NCBI RefSeq assembly: GCF_000444875.1
Contig: NC_021985.1
Location: 7,584,170 to 7,648,169 of the forward strand
Length of the DNA stretch: 64,000 nt
Source: Streptomyces collinus Tu 365
GTDB taxonomy: Bacteria; Actinomycetota; Actinomycetes; Streptomycetales; Streptomycetaceae
Direction: 5' to 3'
This document shows positions 12,001-17,714 of this stretch, piece by piece (position 1 is the stretch's first letter; the number at the start of each line of letters is the position of its first letter). The translations under genes and the position numbers were made by a program. The notes below the pieces were generated by a model. That model was not told the DNA's origin. It saw only the letters and a program-made list of their open reading frames with translations, and made no database searches.

Positions 12001-12004
12001 GTGA
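2..12004 (+). CDS. Non-ribosomal peptide synthetase, 5' truncated (C-A-T-E / C-A-T / C-A-T-E)
   Basis: The reading frame is open at the left edge and enters inside a condensation domain, so the true start lies outside. Residues are counted from the GTG at 20. Order: C1 (to ~420, HHIATDGWS), A1 (~437-930, YTSGSTGRPKG), T1 (LGGDSILS near 955), E1 (~1013-1450, HHLVVDGVSW, RTVGWFT), C2 (~1478-1913, LTPLQAGMLFH, the type that accepts a D-residue), A2 (~1933-2403), T2 (~2425-2490), C3 (~2510-2937, LCL type), A3 (~2967-3447), T3, E2 (~3547-end, HHLVVDAVSW). By alignment to GrsA the ten-residue pocket codes read about DTENLGMVDK, DAFWWGGTFK and DALLIGSVVK. The second is one residue from a known valine code, the first resembles hydroxyornithine codes, and the third is unclear and probably hydrophobic. 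The protein ends in an epimerization domain with no thioesterase. Confidence 0.96.
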   Translation, partial: EYTTLSVLRLRGPLDRNALRTALDGLVTRHEALRTTFTERDGQALQVVGPPHRVDLPVDDLSTAPDARAALDALLEREAATPFDLAAGPLLRARLARTAADEHVLVLAVHHIATDGWSLGVLGRDLGELYTAAHEGRRPELPDLPVRYADHATWQRARADHVERQLAHWRERLAGVPPLEPPTDRPRPAVRTRDGALVTFTLPAGLTDRLRALGREADATLYMTLLTACTALLSRWADQDDFAVGTVTAGRERPELHDVVGMFVNTLVLRNPVRPGTTFRALLEQVRGTVLDAFAHQDVPFERLVDALQPERDTSRTPLFQAMVALHNLGAEAPALPGLDVEPVLPPVRNATFDLAFDFVESDGGVTGHLEYATGLFDEDTVRRLADRLRLLLRAAAQDPDRDVRALELMTAAERHHVRHDWQGPRLAVPETTFPALFEAQAARTPHATALVARDATLDFAALNERANRLAHHLLAQGVAPERVVAVRLPRTSDLMVAVLAVAKAGGTLLCLDPGLPEERAAHLLADAAPHTVLSAGTLRDTPWERLPAHDPTDHDRPAPLLPDHAAYIVYTSGSTGRPKGVVVEHRHLVNLCHDHREGLVAPHTADGHRLRAALSASFSFDTSWEGPLLLALGQEVHLVDEDVRLDPDAFCAQVAEGRLDLVNVTPSFLRELTAAGLLAPGRHHPRVLLVGGEATGPGTWRELCAATRLGVTAYNMYGPTECTVDATYARCADHPDRPVIGRPGRNLRADVLDGALRPVPPGVPGELYLAGAQVARGYLGRPGLTASRFLADPFGAPGERMYRTGDRARWNERGLLEFLGRADEQIKIRGFRIEPGEVEAALQAHPDVAEAVVTAREHAGRLMLVAYVVPAPGAVPAADTLRGALRRTLPDHMVPAAFVPLARIPRTGTGKTDRRALPAPPAQPDPATAYAAPRPGTEQTLAAIWADVLRVDRVGARDDFFALGGDSILSIQIVSRARRAGLALTTKDVFRHRTVAELALHVTEAAPTQAHTEPPAEAPLTPIQRWYLDGRRPGDPLRFTMSQRLELAPGTDLSALRPAVDALVRHHPALRTRFRPTADGRRQDVLPDAPEGILDHHDVTRLHGSALEAEVRRAADAARDRLDPDEGRVARVLLFDRGPGLPAQLLFIVHHLVVDGVSWRILLADLETAHRQASDGHPVDLPPATTAYGHWAARLEAHTRSGALDGDLAHWQRTAAAPAGLPAGRPGPNTHGTAATVTVELDPETTDALLRRVPEVYRTQVNDVLLSALGRTLARWCGRETVLIGVEGHGREDLFDDLDLSRTVGWFTAEYPLALTVAPDAGWHDTLRSVKEQLRAVPLHGLSHGALRHLLPDSPLTGTPAPRVGFNYHGQWDTGGDGGGLYRAALPPAGSDTDPDAPRPYLLDLTGVVQDGRLELGWTYPPAVYDESTVRALADEMCAALRDIAAHCARPDAGGRTPSDHPLAGLGQRELDRLVGDGRHVADILPLTPLQAGMLFHGLVDTAGAYFDRTAVRLSGVSDPRAFATAWQQVADRTEALRTSVHWQGLPHPVQVVHHRVELPVTHLDWRHLTPERRARETEDLLAADRTAGMDLTTAPLTRVTLAALPGDEILLLWSSHHLILDGWSTGQLLTEVCERYAALTGGREAPVPVRRPFADFVRWLHDQDEQAAEAHWTGVLAGFPARTPLPYDRTPAEAHRARAAATVHRYLDERVSARLRESAARAGLTVNTVIEGAWALLLARHGGRDDVVFGTTVSGRPAELPGVEAMVGLFINTVPTRIRVPDGPVVSWLRDVQERQSDARRFDFLALPRIQALSEVPAGEALFDSMVVFENYPVDESATARTGVRVEEVRADDAPTFPLCLRAHLGDRLGLDLAYDAGLFDADTAERLAARLAAVLTALADGIEADAEVTGLALLTGDDRALLRRWNATARPPAPRSPVELFAEQVRRTPGAPAVRDGDTELTYRRLDDWSDAVASRLLAGGLRAEDRVALLMDRSAELVVAQLAVLKAGGAYVPVDARAPEDRRRALIRLAGATARLTATDVAAAAAPVPDTPVPVPADADRLAYVMFTSGSTGEPKPVAVRHRDVAALATDSRFTGGVCARVPLHSPVAFDAATFEVWAPLLTGGCVVVAPPRPLDAALLRHLVRDGGLTALWLTAGLFRLLAQDAPDCFAGLRQVWTGGDVVPAAAVRRVLSACPGLTVVDGYGPTETTTFATSFALTDATAVPGTVPIGHPLDDMRVHVLDGRLRPVPPGCAGELYVAGEGVARGYLGRPGDTAARFLADPAGPPGTRMYRTGDLVRRRPDGTVEFLGRADDQVKIRGFRVEPGEVEAVLAAHPDVVDVAVVAREDRPGGRRLAAYVVGPEDLTDVREFAERSLPDYLVPAAFVALPALPLSGNGKVDRAALPAPEPASGDRRHEPVAPRTDAERRAADVFAEVLAVRRPGVEDDFFQLGGDSILSIRLAARLSEAFGTDVSPRAVFTHPTPAALAALLTAEPSGDAAPTAIVPVPRDTPAPMSYAQQRLWFLEEFAPGSGEYVTALALRLRGRLQVPALTAALCTLAERHEALRTTFDTVDGRGVQIVHPARDVPLELHDLTATGEGGRADRLRELLDAERARTFDLRRGPLLHAGLIRLSDDEHVLTLTLHHIITDGWSTGVLTGDLAHFYRTELGADAEPLPSLPVSYADYAHWQRGTATDEHLAYWKEHLAGLETLDLPTDRPRPAVRTHGGATVRLVLPRATTRRLVQVGRDRQATLFTTLVAAAQTYLARLTGGRDITVGTVTSGRDRVETQALVGFFVNTLVLRSRVEPDRPFPEFLAEVRGTVRDAFAHQEAPFERVVDEVQPVRDTSRTPLFQVMVVLQNAPAADLDLPGIQVGDVDTELRHAAFDLTLEFAETAAGELHGLLTYNTDLFDAATAARMADQLGILLTAVADDPDRPVGALPLATDETLKAVLDQGRGTARPTPAATLPELFERQAARTPDAVALADADGRELTYAQVERAANRLAHRLIARGAGPERIVALALPRGAETVVAQLAVAKAGAAFLPVDPDYPERRREFMLRDADAWLVLDDPAAVRDADGPDTAPTDAERTAPLTPAHPAYVIYTSGSTGTPKGVTVTHGGLAGFAAAAAERYDAGPGDRVLQFASPSFDASVLELCVSLLSGATLVTGEEGPLVGERLAQALADRRISHTLIPPAALATVDPGTADTLPHLRTLIVGAEACPAHLVERWAPGRRMINSYGPTEATVVATWTGPLTPGTGAVPIGRPAGATRVHVLDAALRPVPPGVTGELYVAGPGLARGYLNRPGLTASRFVADPFGAPGERMYRTGDLARWDSSGDLRFAGRADDQVKLRGFRIEPGEIEGALRGSPRVRDAVVTVRGGGADPDGRSGGRLVAYVVPAGGTAEELPVAELRDHLTGLLPAHMVPSAFVPLERLPLTPNGKTDRAALPEPGPLHTATGPRTAPRTDTERRIARIWADVLGVADVGAHDNFFHLGGDSILSMQVVSRLRRDGLHLATRDLFTHQTVAELATVAGGAPRHAETGPVSGDVPLTPIQEWFLTSPRARHDHFNQSLLLELGTTPDATALETALNALLDHHDALRMRFTRDGNGWHQFDPPPAGTDRDRLLTRHDLGGLVPADADAAMEKAADDLHTGFDLARGPLLRAALFTGDADRPAFLLLVAHHLVVDAVSWRILRDDLEAAYRQAVLGEPVTLGERSTSFLDWARGLAEHVAAGSLDDELPYWERAAGTEPLPARTPAAPEAAPVETLTVELDEADTEALLRAAPTAYRTRVNDVLLAALALALARWTGREEVRLDLEGHGREDVLDEVDLSRTVGWFTTVHPVALHVPEAADLGPGRDWRTLVKSVRRQLRAVPGNGLGFGALRTFGPPEVRERLGRAAHGQVVFNYLGQWDARPENPGDGLVRAEHGSFGRHHDPRDSGSHPLEVVGAVQGGRLSFTWHHRPALHATDTVRRVAGDFAEALRHIAHHARDSR

Positions 12005-12103
12005 ACCCCCGTCCGCCGGCCCGCGACCCGCCGCCCGCCCAGCAGGCCGCCCGCCGCACATACGACCGACCCGCCCCGAACCGAGAGAGCGAGACCGACA
12101 GAC

Positions 12104-12307
12104 ATGGACGAGAACACCCGCTACCAGGTGCTGCGCAACGACGAGGAGCAGTACTCGCTGTGGCCCGTCGACGTGGAGGTGCCCGCCGGCTGGCAGCCCG
12201 TGGGCAAGGAGGGCACGGAGGCGGAGTGCTCCGCCCACGTGGACGAGGTGTGGACCGACATGCGCCCGCGCAGCCTGCGGGAGCGCATGGAGAACGCGGA
12301 AGCCTGA
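12104..12307 (+). CDS. mbtH: MbtH-like NRPS accessory protein
   Basis: A 67-residue protein lying 99 bp after the NRPS stop, same strand. It has the hallmarks of the MbtH family: the NDEEQYSLWP segment, PAGW in the middle and the C-terminal WTDMRP, giving the conserved tryptophans that pack against an adenylation domain. Members of this family bind A domains and are often needed for their folding or activity, so this one most likely serves the upstream synthetase. The ribosome binding site is weak (GA-rich only), which would fit co-transcription with the NRPS. Length is typical for the family. Confidence 0.95.
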   Translation: MDENTRYQVLRNDEEQYSLWPVDVEVPAGWQPVGKEGTEAECSAHVDEVWTDMRPRSLRERMENAEA

Positions 12308-12392
12308 CGCGTTCCGCGCCGCCACGACGAACGGCCCGGGGCGGCGGCGGGGGCCAGGGGACGCGTCCCGCGAGCGCGCCCCGGCCCCCGCC

Positions 12393-12460
12393 CCGTCCGC
12401 CCGTCCGTTCATCCGCCCGCCCCGCCCGTCCACCCACCCGTCCGTCCGTCCGTCCATCCG
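12393..12460. repeat. CCGT/CGTC microsatellite-like tract
   Basis: About 70 bp of pyrimidine-rich near-repeats between the MbtH gene and the acetyltransferase, ending in four consecutive CGTC units at about 12440-12456. The opposite strand reads as a Trp/Gly/Arg/Thr low-complexity open frame, which is an artefact. No promoter can be made out here. Confidence 0.6.
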
Positions 12461-12471
12461 GGGGAGCCCTC

Positions 12472-13002
12472 ATGACACCCGTCCTGCACACCGAACGACT
12501 CACGTTCCGGCCCTACCGCCCCGCGGACGAGGACGCCTTCGTGGCCCTGCTGCGCGACGAGGAGGTCTGCCGCTGGATGGGCCAGGAACGCGTGCCGGAG
12601 GCCGACATCCGCACGCTGTTCCGGGCCATCCTCACCGACGTCTACCCGCAGCACAGATTCGACGTCTGGGGACTGTGGCACGAGGAGGTCTACGTCGGCC
12701 ACGCGGAGGTGAAGCCGACCGGCAACGTCGACGGCCACGAACTGGTCACCGCCCTCGCCCCCGGGCACTGGGGCCGGGGCCTGGGCACCGAAGCGGTCCG
12801 CGGCCTGCTGCGCCACGCCGCCGACAACCTGGGCCTGAAGGAGGCCTACGGCATGGTCGGCGGCGACAACGCCGCCAGCCTGGCCCTGTGCCGCCGGCTC
12901 GGCTTCCGGCACGTACGCGACGTGGTCGGCGACGACGGCACCGTGACCAAGCTGCTGGTGATCCCGACGACGGTGGGCGAACCGGAGCCGCGCGGCGTGT
13001 GA
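12472..13002 (+). CDS. GNAT family N-acetyltransferase
   Basis: 176 residues, starting at an ATG preceded by a clear GGGGGAG ribosome binding site. The N terminus LHTERLTFRPYRPADEDAF is typical of the RimJ/RimL-like branch. The acetyl-CoA binding loop is seen as HWGRGLGTEAVRG, followed by the N-A-A-S-L-A-L-C-R-R-L-G-F segment that closes the GNAT fold. The substrate cannot be read from the sequence. Because it directly follows the NRPS and MbtH genes on the same strand, it could acylate an amino-acid precursor or the peptide, or act in self-protection. It could equally be an unrelated acetyltransferase at the end of the cluster. Confidence 0.9.
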   Translation: MTPVLHTERLTFRPYRPADEDAFVALLRDEEVCRWMGQERVPEADIRTLFRAILTDVYPQHRFDVWGLWHEEVYVGHAEVKPTGNVDGHELVTALAPGHWGRGLGTEAVRGLLRHAADNLGLKEAYGMVGGDNAASLALCRRLGFRHVRDVVGDDGTVTKLLVIPTTVGEPEPRGV

Positions 13003-13044
13003 TGCGTCCGCAGGGGCTGCGCGGGCGGCTCATCCGCGCTGTAA

Positions 13045-13058
13045 TGGCCAAGTGGCCA
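13045..13058. promoter_or_regulatory. TGGCCA-AG-TGGCCA dyad upstream of the phosphatase gene
   Basis: Two copies of the self-complementary hexamer TGGCCA separated by 2 bp, lying just before the likely start (13073) of the SpoIIE-type phosphatase. This could be an operator, but the motif is short in GC-rich DNA and may be chance. Confidence 0.25.
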
Positions 13059-13072
13059 GTGAGGGTGCTGCG

Positions 13073-15520
13073 GTGCGCAGAACGAGAGCCGAGCGTGCCG
13101 AGACCGCCCTGGAGACGCTCATCGACGTGTCCGCCGCTCCCGACCGGCTGCGCCGGGTTCTCGAACAGGCGCTGGTGTTCGCGGGGGCGGCGTTCGCGGG
13201 GGTCTACGCCCCTGGCGCCGACCCCGCGGGACTGTGCCTGGTGGAGTCGGCGGGGCTGCCGCGGACGCTGTACGGACTGCGCGACGGCTATCCGGCCGCG
13301 GGCGCCTCGCCGGTCGCGGAGGCGCACCGCACCGGGCGGGCGGTGTGGCTCGGCCCGGCCGAGCTGGCCGACTTCCCGGAGGCGCGCCGGACCCCGTCGG
13401 CCGACTTCTCGGTGGCGGTGCTGCCGCTCGGCCCGGCCGGCGGCGGCTGTCTGCTCGCCGTCAGTGAGCACCCGGGCGGCTTCGGCACCGACGACCGCGC
13501 CTGCCTGGAGCTGGTCGCCCGGGCGGTGGCCGTGCCCGCGTCGATCGGGACCACCGAGGCGGGCGAGCCGCCGCCCGCCGACCGGTTCAGCCTCGCCATG
13601 GACACCGGCCGGGTCGAGGTTGGCGACACCATCCTGCGGCTCTTCGGGATCGGCCGGGAGAAGTTCGACGGCAGGGTGGAGACGCTCCTCGGCCTCACCG
13701 TGCCCGAGGACCTGCCCGCCCTGATGTCGGTGGTCGAGGCCGACCACATGTCCATCGGCGAACGCGAGCTGGAGTTCCGCGTCCTGCAGCCGTCCGGGCC
13801 ACCCAAGTGGCTGCGGCTGCGCGGGCGGATGCTGAGCAGCGGCGAGGGCCGCCCGGCCCGGCTCGTCGGCACCGTCGCGGACGCCTCGACCCTGCGCTCC
13901 GACGTCACCGACGTGGCCCGCGTGCAGCGCCTGGCCGCCGCCCTCGCCATGGCCGGCACCGTCAAGGACGTCGGCAAGGCCGTCGTCGTCGCCCTGCGCA
14001 AACCCCTGCAGGCCGACCGCCTCGCCCTGGCCGAGCTGGAGAACGACCGCCTCGTCGTGACCGTCCTCGACCCGCCCGAACCCGAGTCCTGGCCCGAGCT
14101 GTGGCGCAGCGAGTGGCGCACCGAGTGGCCCGACGCGCCGGTGCGGTCCATGCCCACCCTCGCCGCCGCCCTGCGCGAGGGCCGGTCCCGGATCTGGCCC
14201 GCCGGCAGCGCCCTCGAGCCCGCCCTCGCCGAGGTGGGCCCCGGCGGCCTCGCCGTGCTGCCGCTGCCCGCGGGCGGCCGGATGGCCGGGGCCTGCCTGA
14301 TCGGCTGGGACCGGCCGCACGACTTCGCCCCCGACGAGCGTGCCCTGCTCACCGCCTCCGCGGGCCTCGCCGGACAGGCCCTGCTGCGGGCGCACGCCTT
14401 CGACGCCGAGCACGAACTCGTCGGCATGCTCCAGCGCACCCTGCTGCCGCGCCGCCTGCCCCGGCTGCCCGGCGCGGTCGCCGTCGCCCGGTACCTGCCC
14501 ACCACCGCCGGTCTCGAGGTCGGCGGCGACTGGTACGACGTGATCCCGCTGGCCGACAACCACGTGGCGTTCGTCATCGGCGACGTCCAGGGCCACAACG
14601 CGGGCGCCGCCACCCTGATGGGCCAGATGCGCACCGCCCTGCGCGCCTACGCCGCCGAGGGCCACGCCCCCGACGTCGTCGTCACGCACGCCAACCGGCT
14701 GCTGCTGGACATGGAGACCGACCTCTTCGCCACCTGCTGCTACGTCGACGTCGACATGGAGCAGGGCACCGCCTGGTGCGTGCGCGCCGGCCACCTCCAG
14801 CCGGTGCTGCGCCACCCCGACGGCTCGACCGAGATCGTCGAGGCCGAGGGCGGGCCGCCGCTCGGTGTGCTGACCCGGGCCGACTTCCCGATGACCCCGC
14901 TGAGGCTCCAGCCCGGCACGGTCCTCGCCCTGACCACCGACGGCCTGGTGGAGTCCGCCGAGGCCGACATCGACGAGGGTATGGCCCGGTTCGCCGCGGA
15001 GCTCGCCGCCGCCGACCCCGGCCACCTCGGACTGGTCGCCGACGCCCTGCTGACCGGGGCGCACCGCGGCGACGACGTCGCCCTGCTGCTGATGCGCTAC
15101 GACGGCATGGCCGTACGCCCGCTGCGCGAGAGCTGGACCGTGTGGCGGGTCCCGGAGGCCGTCCGGCACGCCCGCCGCTTCACCCGGCGCACCCTGCGCA
15201 CCTGGGGCGTGGAGCGCGACACCCTGGACGCGGCCCTGCTCATCGTCTCCGAGCTGGTCACCAACGCCCTCGTGCACACCGGGGGCCAGGTCCGGCTGGA
15301 CCTCAGCCTGGTCAACCACCGGCTCCGGCTCGCCGTGGCCGACGGCTCGCCGCGCAGCCCCGTCAAGCCCACCAGCATCGGCTGGGAGGCCACCGGCGGA
15401 CGCGGCATCCTGCTGGTCGAGGCGGTCTCGGCGACCTGGGGCACGGTGCCGGTCAGCGGCGGCAAGCAGGTGTGGGCGGACCTCGTGCCGGACGCCGGCC
15501 CGCCACTCGACCAGGGGTAG
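13073..15520 (+). CDS. GAF/PAS sensor SpoIIE-type PP2C phosphatase with C-terminal HATPase domain
   Basis: The GTG at 13073 is chosen because GAGGG sits 7-8 bp upstream; an in-frame GTG at 13052 has no such site. The product is about 815 residues: an N-terminal GAF-like domain (~10-160), a PAS-like domain (~175-285), a second GAF-like domain (~290-440), a SpoIIE/PP2C phosphatase (~442-675, with VGGDWYDVIPL, VIGDVQGHNAG and HRGDDVALLL metal-site aspartates) and an RsbW-like HATPase (~700-802, ELVTNALVHTGG and GRGILLVEAV). The family dephosphorylates anti-anti-sigma factors, while the HATPase part resembles anti-sigma kinases. One polypeptide thus carries both switch activities, common in Streptomyces. 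No membrane segment is seen, so it is a cytoplasmic sensor. No sigma factor gene is adjacent, so its target is unknown. Confidence 0.93.
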   Translation: MRRTRAERAETALETLIDVSAAPDRLRRVLEQALVFAGAAFAGVYAPGADPAGLCLVESAGLPRTLYGLRDGYPAAGASPVAEAHRTGRAVWLGPAELADFPEARRTPSADFSVAVLPLGPAGGGCLLAVSEHPGGFGTDDRACLELVARAVAVPASIGTTEAGEPPPADRFSLAMDTGRVEVGDTILRLFGIGREKFDGRVETLLGLTVPEDLPALMSVVEADHMSIGERELEFRVLQPSGPPKWLRLRGRMLSSGEGRPARLVGTVADASTLRSDVTDVARVQRLAAALAMAGTVKDVGKAVVVALRKPLQADRLALAELENDRLVVTVLDPPEPESWPELWRSEWRTEWPDAPVRSMPTLAAALREGRSRIWPAGSALEPALAEVGPGGLAVLPLPAGGRMAGACLIGWDRPHDFAPDERALLTASAGLAGQALLRAHAFDAEHELVGMLQRTLLPRRLPRLPGAVAVARYLPTTAGLEVGGDWYDVIPLADNHVAFVIGDVQGHNAGAATLMGQMRTALRAYAAEGHAPDVVVTHANRLLLDMETDLFATCCYVDVDMEQGTAWCVRAGHLQPVLRHPDGSTEIVEAEGGPPLGVLTRADFPMTPLRLQPGTVLALTTDGLVESAEADIDEGMARFAAELAAADPGHLGLVADALLTGAHRGDDVALLLMRYDGMAVRPLRESWTVWRVPEAVRHARRFTRRTLRTWGVERDTLDAALLIVSELVTNALVHTGGQVRLDLSLVNHRLRLAVADGSPRSPVKPTSIGWEATGGRGILLVEAVSATWGTVPVSGGKQVWADLVPDAGPPLDQG

Positions 15521-15534
15521 GCGCCGCGTCCGCC

Positions 15535-15553
15535 GTCCGGGCCGCCCCCGGAC
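15535..15553 (+). terminator. Possible terminator after the phosphatase gene
   Basis: GTCCGGG and CCCGGAC pair across a 5-base loop 14 bp after the stop codon. There is no T-run, as is usual for streptomycete terminators. Confidence 0.4.
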
Positions 15554-15632
15554 CGCCGTTCGGGGGAGCGGTGTCCTTCCCTCGTGGCGGCTCGACAGGC
15601 GGCCTCGTGCCGACCGTGCCTAGGGTCTTGAC

Positions 15633-15905
15633 GTGGCACACACCTTCGAAGAGCTGGTGGCCAAGCAGCGGGCCGCGGACGCGGCCCAGCGCATGGTCGA
15701 CGAGCTGCGCAGCGCGTACGGCCCGCCGGCCGGCCGGCAGATGAGCGGCGCCCAGTCGGGCACCTACGAGACGGCGCTGCGCGCCTGGCGGGACCTCGCC
15801 CGCGACGTGCAGACGGCGCTGAGCGAGTACGCGCGGGACACGGGCCGGCCGCGCGCCGAGGTGGAGGCCGAGGTGGCACGGGCGGCGGCACCGGAGGACA
15901 CGTGA
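15633..15905 (+). CDS. Small helical protein of unknown function
   Basis: 90 residues from a GTG start. The sequence is hydrophilic and predicted to be almost wholly helical: an N-terminal helix around FEELVAKQRAADAAQRMVDE, a Gly/Pro linker with PPAGRQMSG, then a long helix rich in Ala, Arg and Glu. No motif is recognised. Its stop overlaps the GTG of the cytochrome b gene in a GTGA arrangement, so the two are translationally coupled and the protein may be connected with assembly or control of that cytochrome; that link is inference. Codon usage fits a real gene. Confidence 0.75.
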   Translation: MAHTFEELVAKQRAADAAQRMVDELRSAYGPPAGRQMSGAQSGTYETALRAWRDLARDVQTALSEYARDTGRPRAEVEAEVARAAAPEDT

Positions 15906-17395
15906 GCCGAGCGGGCCGCCGCGCGGAACGGATCGCGGGCGCGGCGGACCGCAGACTCCCGCTGCTCCAGGGCGGCGCGCTGCTGCGCAAGGCGTTCCCC
16001 GAGCACTGGTCGTTCATGCTCGGCGAGATCGCCCTCTACAGCCTCCTGGTGCTGATCCTGACCGGCGTGTGGCTGACCTTCTTCTTCCAGCCGGAGATGA
16101 CCGAGGTCGTCTACGACGGGTCGTACCCGCCGCTGCGCGGTGTGCTGGTGTCGGCGGCCTTCGACTCCACCCTGAACATCAGCTTCGACGTGCGCGGCGG
16201 CCTGCTGATCCGGCAGATGCACCACTGGGCCGCGCTGGTGTTCATCGCCGCGATCGGCCTGCACATGCTGCGGATCTTCTTCACCGGCGCGTTCCGCCGG
16301 CCGCGCGAGGTGAACTGGGTGATCGGGCTGACCCTGTTCGTCCTCGCGCTCGCCGAGGGCTTCGCGGGCTACTCGCTCCCCGACGACCTGCTCTCCGGCA
16401 CCGGACTGCGCATCGCCCAGGGCATCATGACGTCTCTGCCCGTGGTGGGCACGTACGTGGCGTTCTTCGCCTTCGGCGGCCCCTACCCGGGCCACGACAT
16501 CATCACCCGCCTGTACCCGCTGCACATCCTGCTGCTCCCGGGCGCGATCCTCGCCCTGGTGACGGTGCACCTGATGCTGGTGTTCCACCTCAAGCACACC
16601 CAGTGGCGGGGGCCCGGCCACACCAACCGCAACGTCGTCGGCAAACCGCTCTTCCCGCAGTTCACCGCCCTCTCCACGGGCCTGTCCCTGACCGTGGGCG
16701 GCGTCCTGACGCTGATGTCGGGCGTCGCGCAGATCAACCCCGTGTGGACCTACGGCCCCTATCGGCCCGACGTGGATTCCACCGGCTCGCAGCCGGACTG
16801 GTACGTGGGCTTCCTGGAGGGCGCGCTGCGGCTCGTACCGCCCTGGGAGACGAACGTCGCGGGGCACACCCTCATGTGGAACGTGCTGCTCCCGGCGGTG
16901 GTGCTGCCGGCGCTGCTGTTCGGCGTGCTGTACGCCTACCCGTTCGTGGAGCAGCGTCTGACCGGTGAGTGGTACCGCGAGCAGCACCTGTGCGACCGTC
17001 CGCGCGAACGTCCTGTGCGCACCGGCCTCGGCGTGGCGGGCACCGTCTTCTACGCCGTGCTGCTGGTGGCCGGCGCCAACGACGTCATCGCCCAGTCCTT
17101 CCGCGTCTCGGTGAACGCCCTGACCTGGATCCTGCGGGTCTCCCTCGTGCTCGCGCCCGTCGTCGCCTTCCTGGTCACCCGCTGGCTGTGCCGGGCGCTC
17201 ACGGAGGCCGAGCGCGAGCGCCTGGCCGAGGGCGTGCCCACCGGCGACATCAGGCAGAACGTCACCGGCGGCTACGAGAGCGGCCACGAGCCCGTCGAGG
17301 AGTTCCGGCCGGGAGCGCCGCGCCGGGCGCTCACCGGCGGGCGTACTGGAACACCATCCCGTAGACCCCGCGAGCCAGAACGACCGAGCCGATGA
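15902..17395 (+). CDS. qcrB: Cytochrome b subunit of a bc-type complex (QcrB-like), solitary
   Basis: 497 residues starting at a GTG that overlaps the preceding stop. Multiple membrane helices are seen. The heme-ligand histidines are in HHWAALVF and GLHMLRIFF (helix B) and in YPLHILLLP and TVHLMLVFHLKH (helix D). The Qo-site motif is PDWY, the actinobacterial form of PEWY. The family oxidises menaquinol within the cytochrome bc1-aa3 supercomplex. Here neither the Rieske protein nor the cytochrome c subunit is adjacent, unlike the core qcrCAB cluster, so this looks like a paralogue. The last ~22 codons overlap the convergent ctaF gene by 65 bp. The tail is Arg/Pro-rich and may be a run-through extension. 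Confidence 0.93.
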   Translation: MSRAGRRAERIAGAADRRLPLLQGGALLRKAFPEHWSFMLGEIALYSLLVLILTGVWLTFFFQPEMTEVVYDGSYPPLRGVLVSAAFDSTLNISFDVRGGLLIRQMHHWAALVFIAAIGLHMLRIFFTGAFRRPREVNWVIGLTLFVLALAEGFAGYSLPDDLLSGTGLRIAQGIMTSLPVVGTYVAFFAFGGPYPGHDIITRLYPLHILLLPGAILALVTVHLMLVFHLKHTQWRGPGHTNRNVVGKPLFPQFTALSTGLSLTVGGVLTLMSGVAQINPVWTYGPYRPDVDSTGSQPDWYVGFLEGALRLVPPWETNVAGHTLMWNVLLPAVVLPALLFGVLYAYPFVEQRLTGEWYREQHLCDRPRERPVRTGLGVAGTVFYAVLLVAGANDVIAQSFRVSVNALTWILRVSLVLAPVVAFLVTRWLCRALTEAERERLAEGVPTGDIRQNVTGGYESGHEPVEEFRPGAPRRALTGGRTGTPSRRPREPERPSR

Positions 17396-17714
17396 GGAAC
17401 AGCCACAGCCCGAAGACCACCCCGGTCGCCGTCAGCGCGGAACCCAGCGCGACCACGATCGGGAACGGGCTCTCGTCCGGGAAGAACGCCACCGGACCCG
17501 CCGCCTCCGCCACGTCCGCGTCCGTGCGGTCCTGCGGCCGGGAGCCCCGGCGCCGGTACTGGACCAGGAAGAAGAAGCCGATCACCCCCGCCATCCCGCC
17601 CGCCACCACCAGCGCGGTCGTGCCCGCCGCCTCGCCCGACCACACCCCGTACAGCCCGGCGGCCGCCCAGAAGAACAGCGCGACCCCGCCGAACAGCCTC
17701 GCCTCCGCCTTCAC
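17331..17714 (-). CDS. ctaF: Cytochrome c oxidase subunit IV, actinobacterial type
   Basis: 127 residues from a GTG with a strong upstream AGGAGGAGGGA ribosome binding site. The protein has four hydrophobic segments: residues ~7-25, ~30-52, ~85-105 and ~108-120. FFPDESPFPIV lies in the loop between the two hairpins; together these features are characteristic of actinobacterial CtaF, a small subunit of the aa3 oxidase. Its GTG overlaps the TGA of ctaD by four bases, so the two subunits are translationally coupled. No ctaC or ctaE is nearby; subunits II and III would have to come from elsewhere. Confidence 0.92.
   Translation of the reverse strand: MKAEARLFGGVALFFWAAAGLYGVWSGEAAGTTALVVAGGMAGVIGFFFLVQYRRRGSRPQDRTDADVAEAAGPVAFFPDESPFPIVVALGSALTATGVVFGLWLFLIGSVVLARGVYGMVFQYARR

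Noticed and set aside
12358..12369. GGGACGCGTCCC palindrome after the MbtH gene as operator
   Set aside because: Short, GC-only dyads are frequent by chance in this DNA and nothing else supports a site.
7433..12457. A very long open frame on the minus strand opposite the NRPS
   Set aside because: It is antisense to intact NRPS domains, its protein is Gly/Val/Arg/Gln low complexity, and its codon bias follows from the other strand's third-position GC.
12746..15319. Minus-strand open frame of over 800 codons opposite the phosphatase gene
   Set aside because: Antisense shadow of a gene with clear GAF, PP2C and HATPase motifs; its own translation has no motif.
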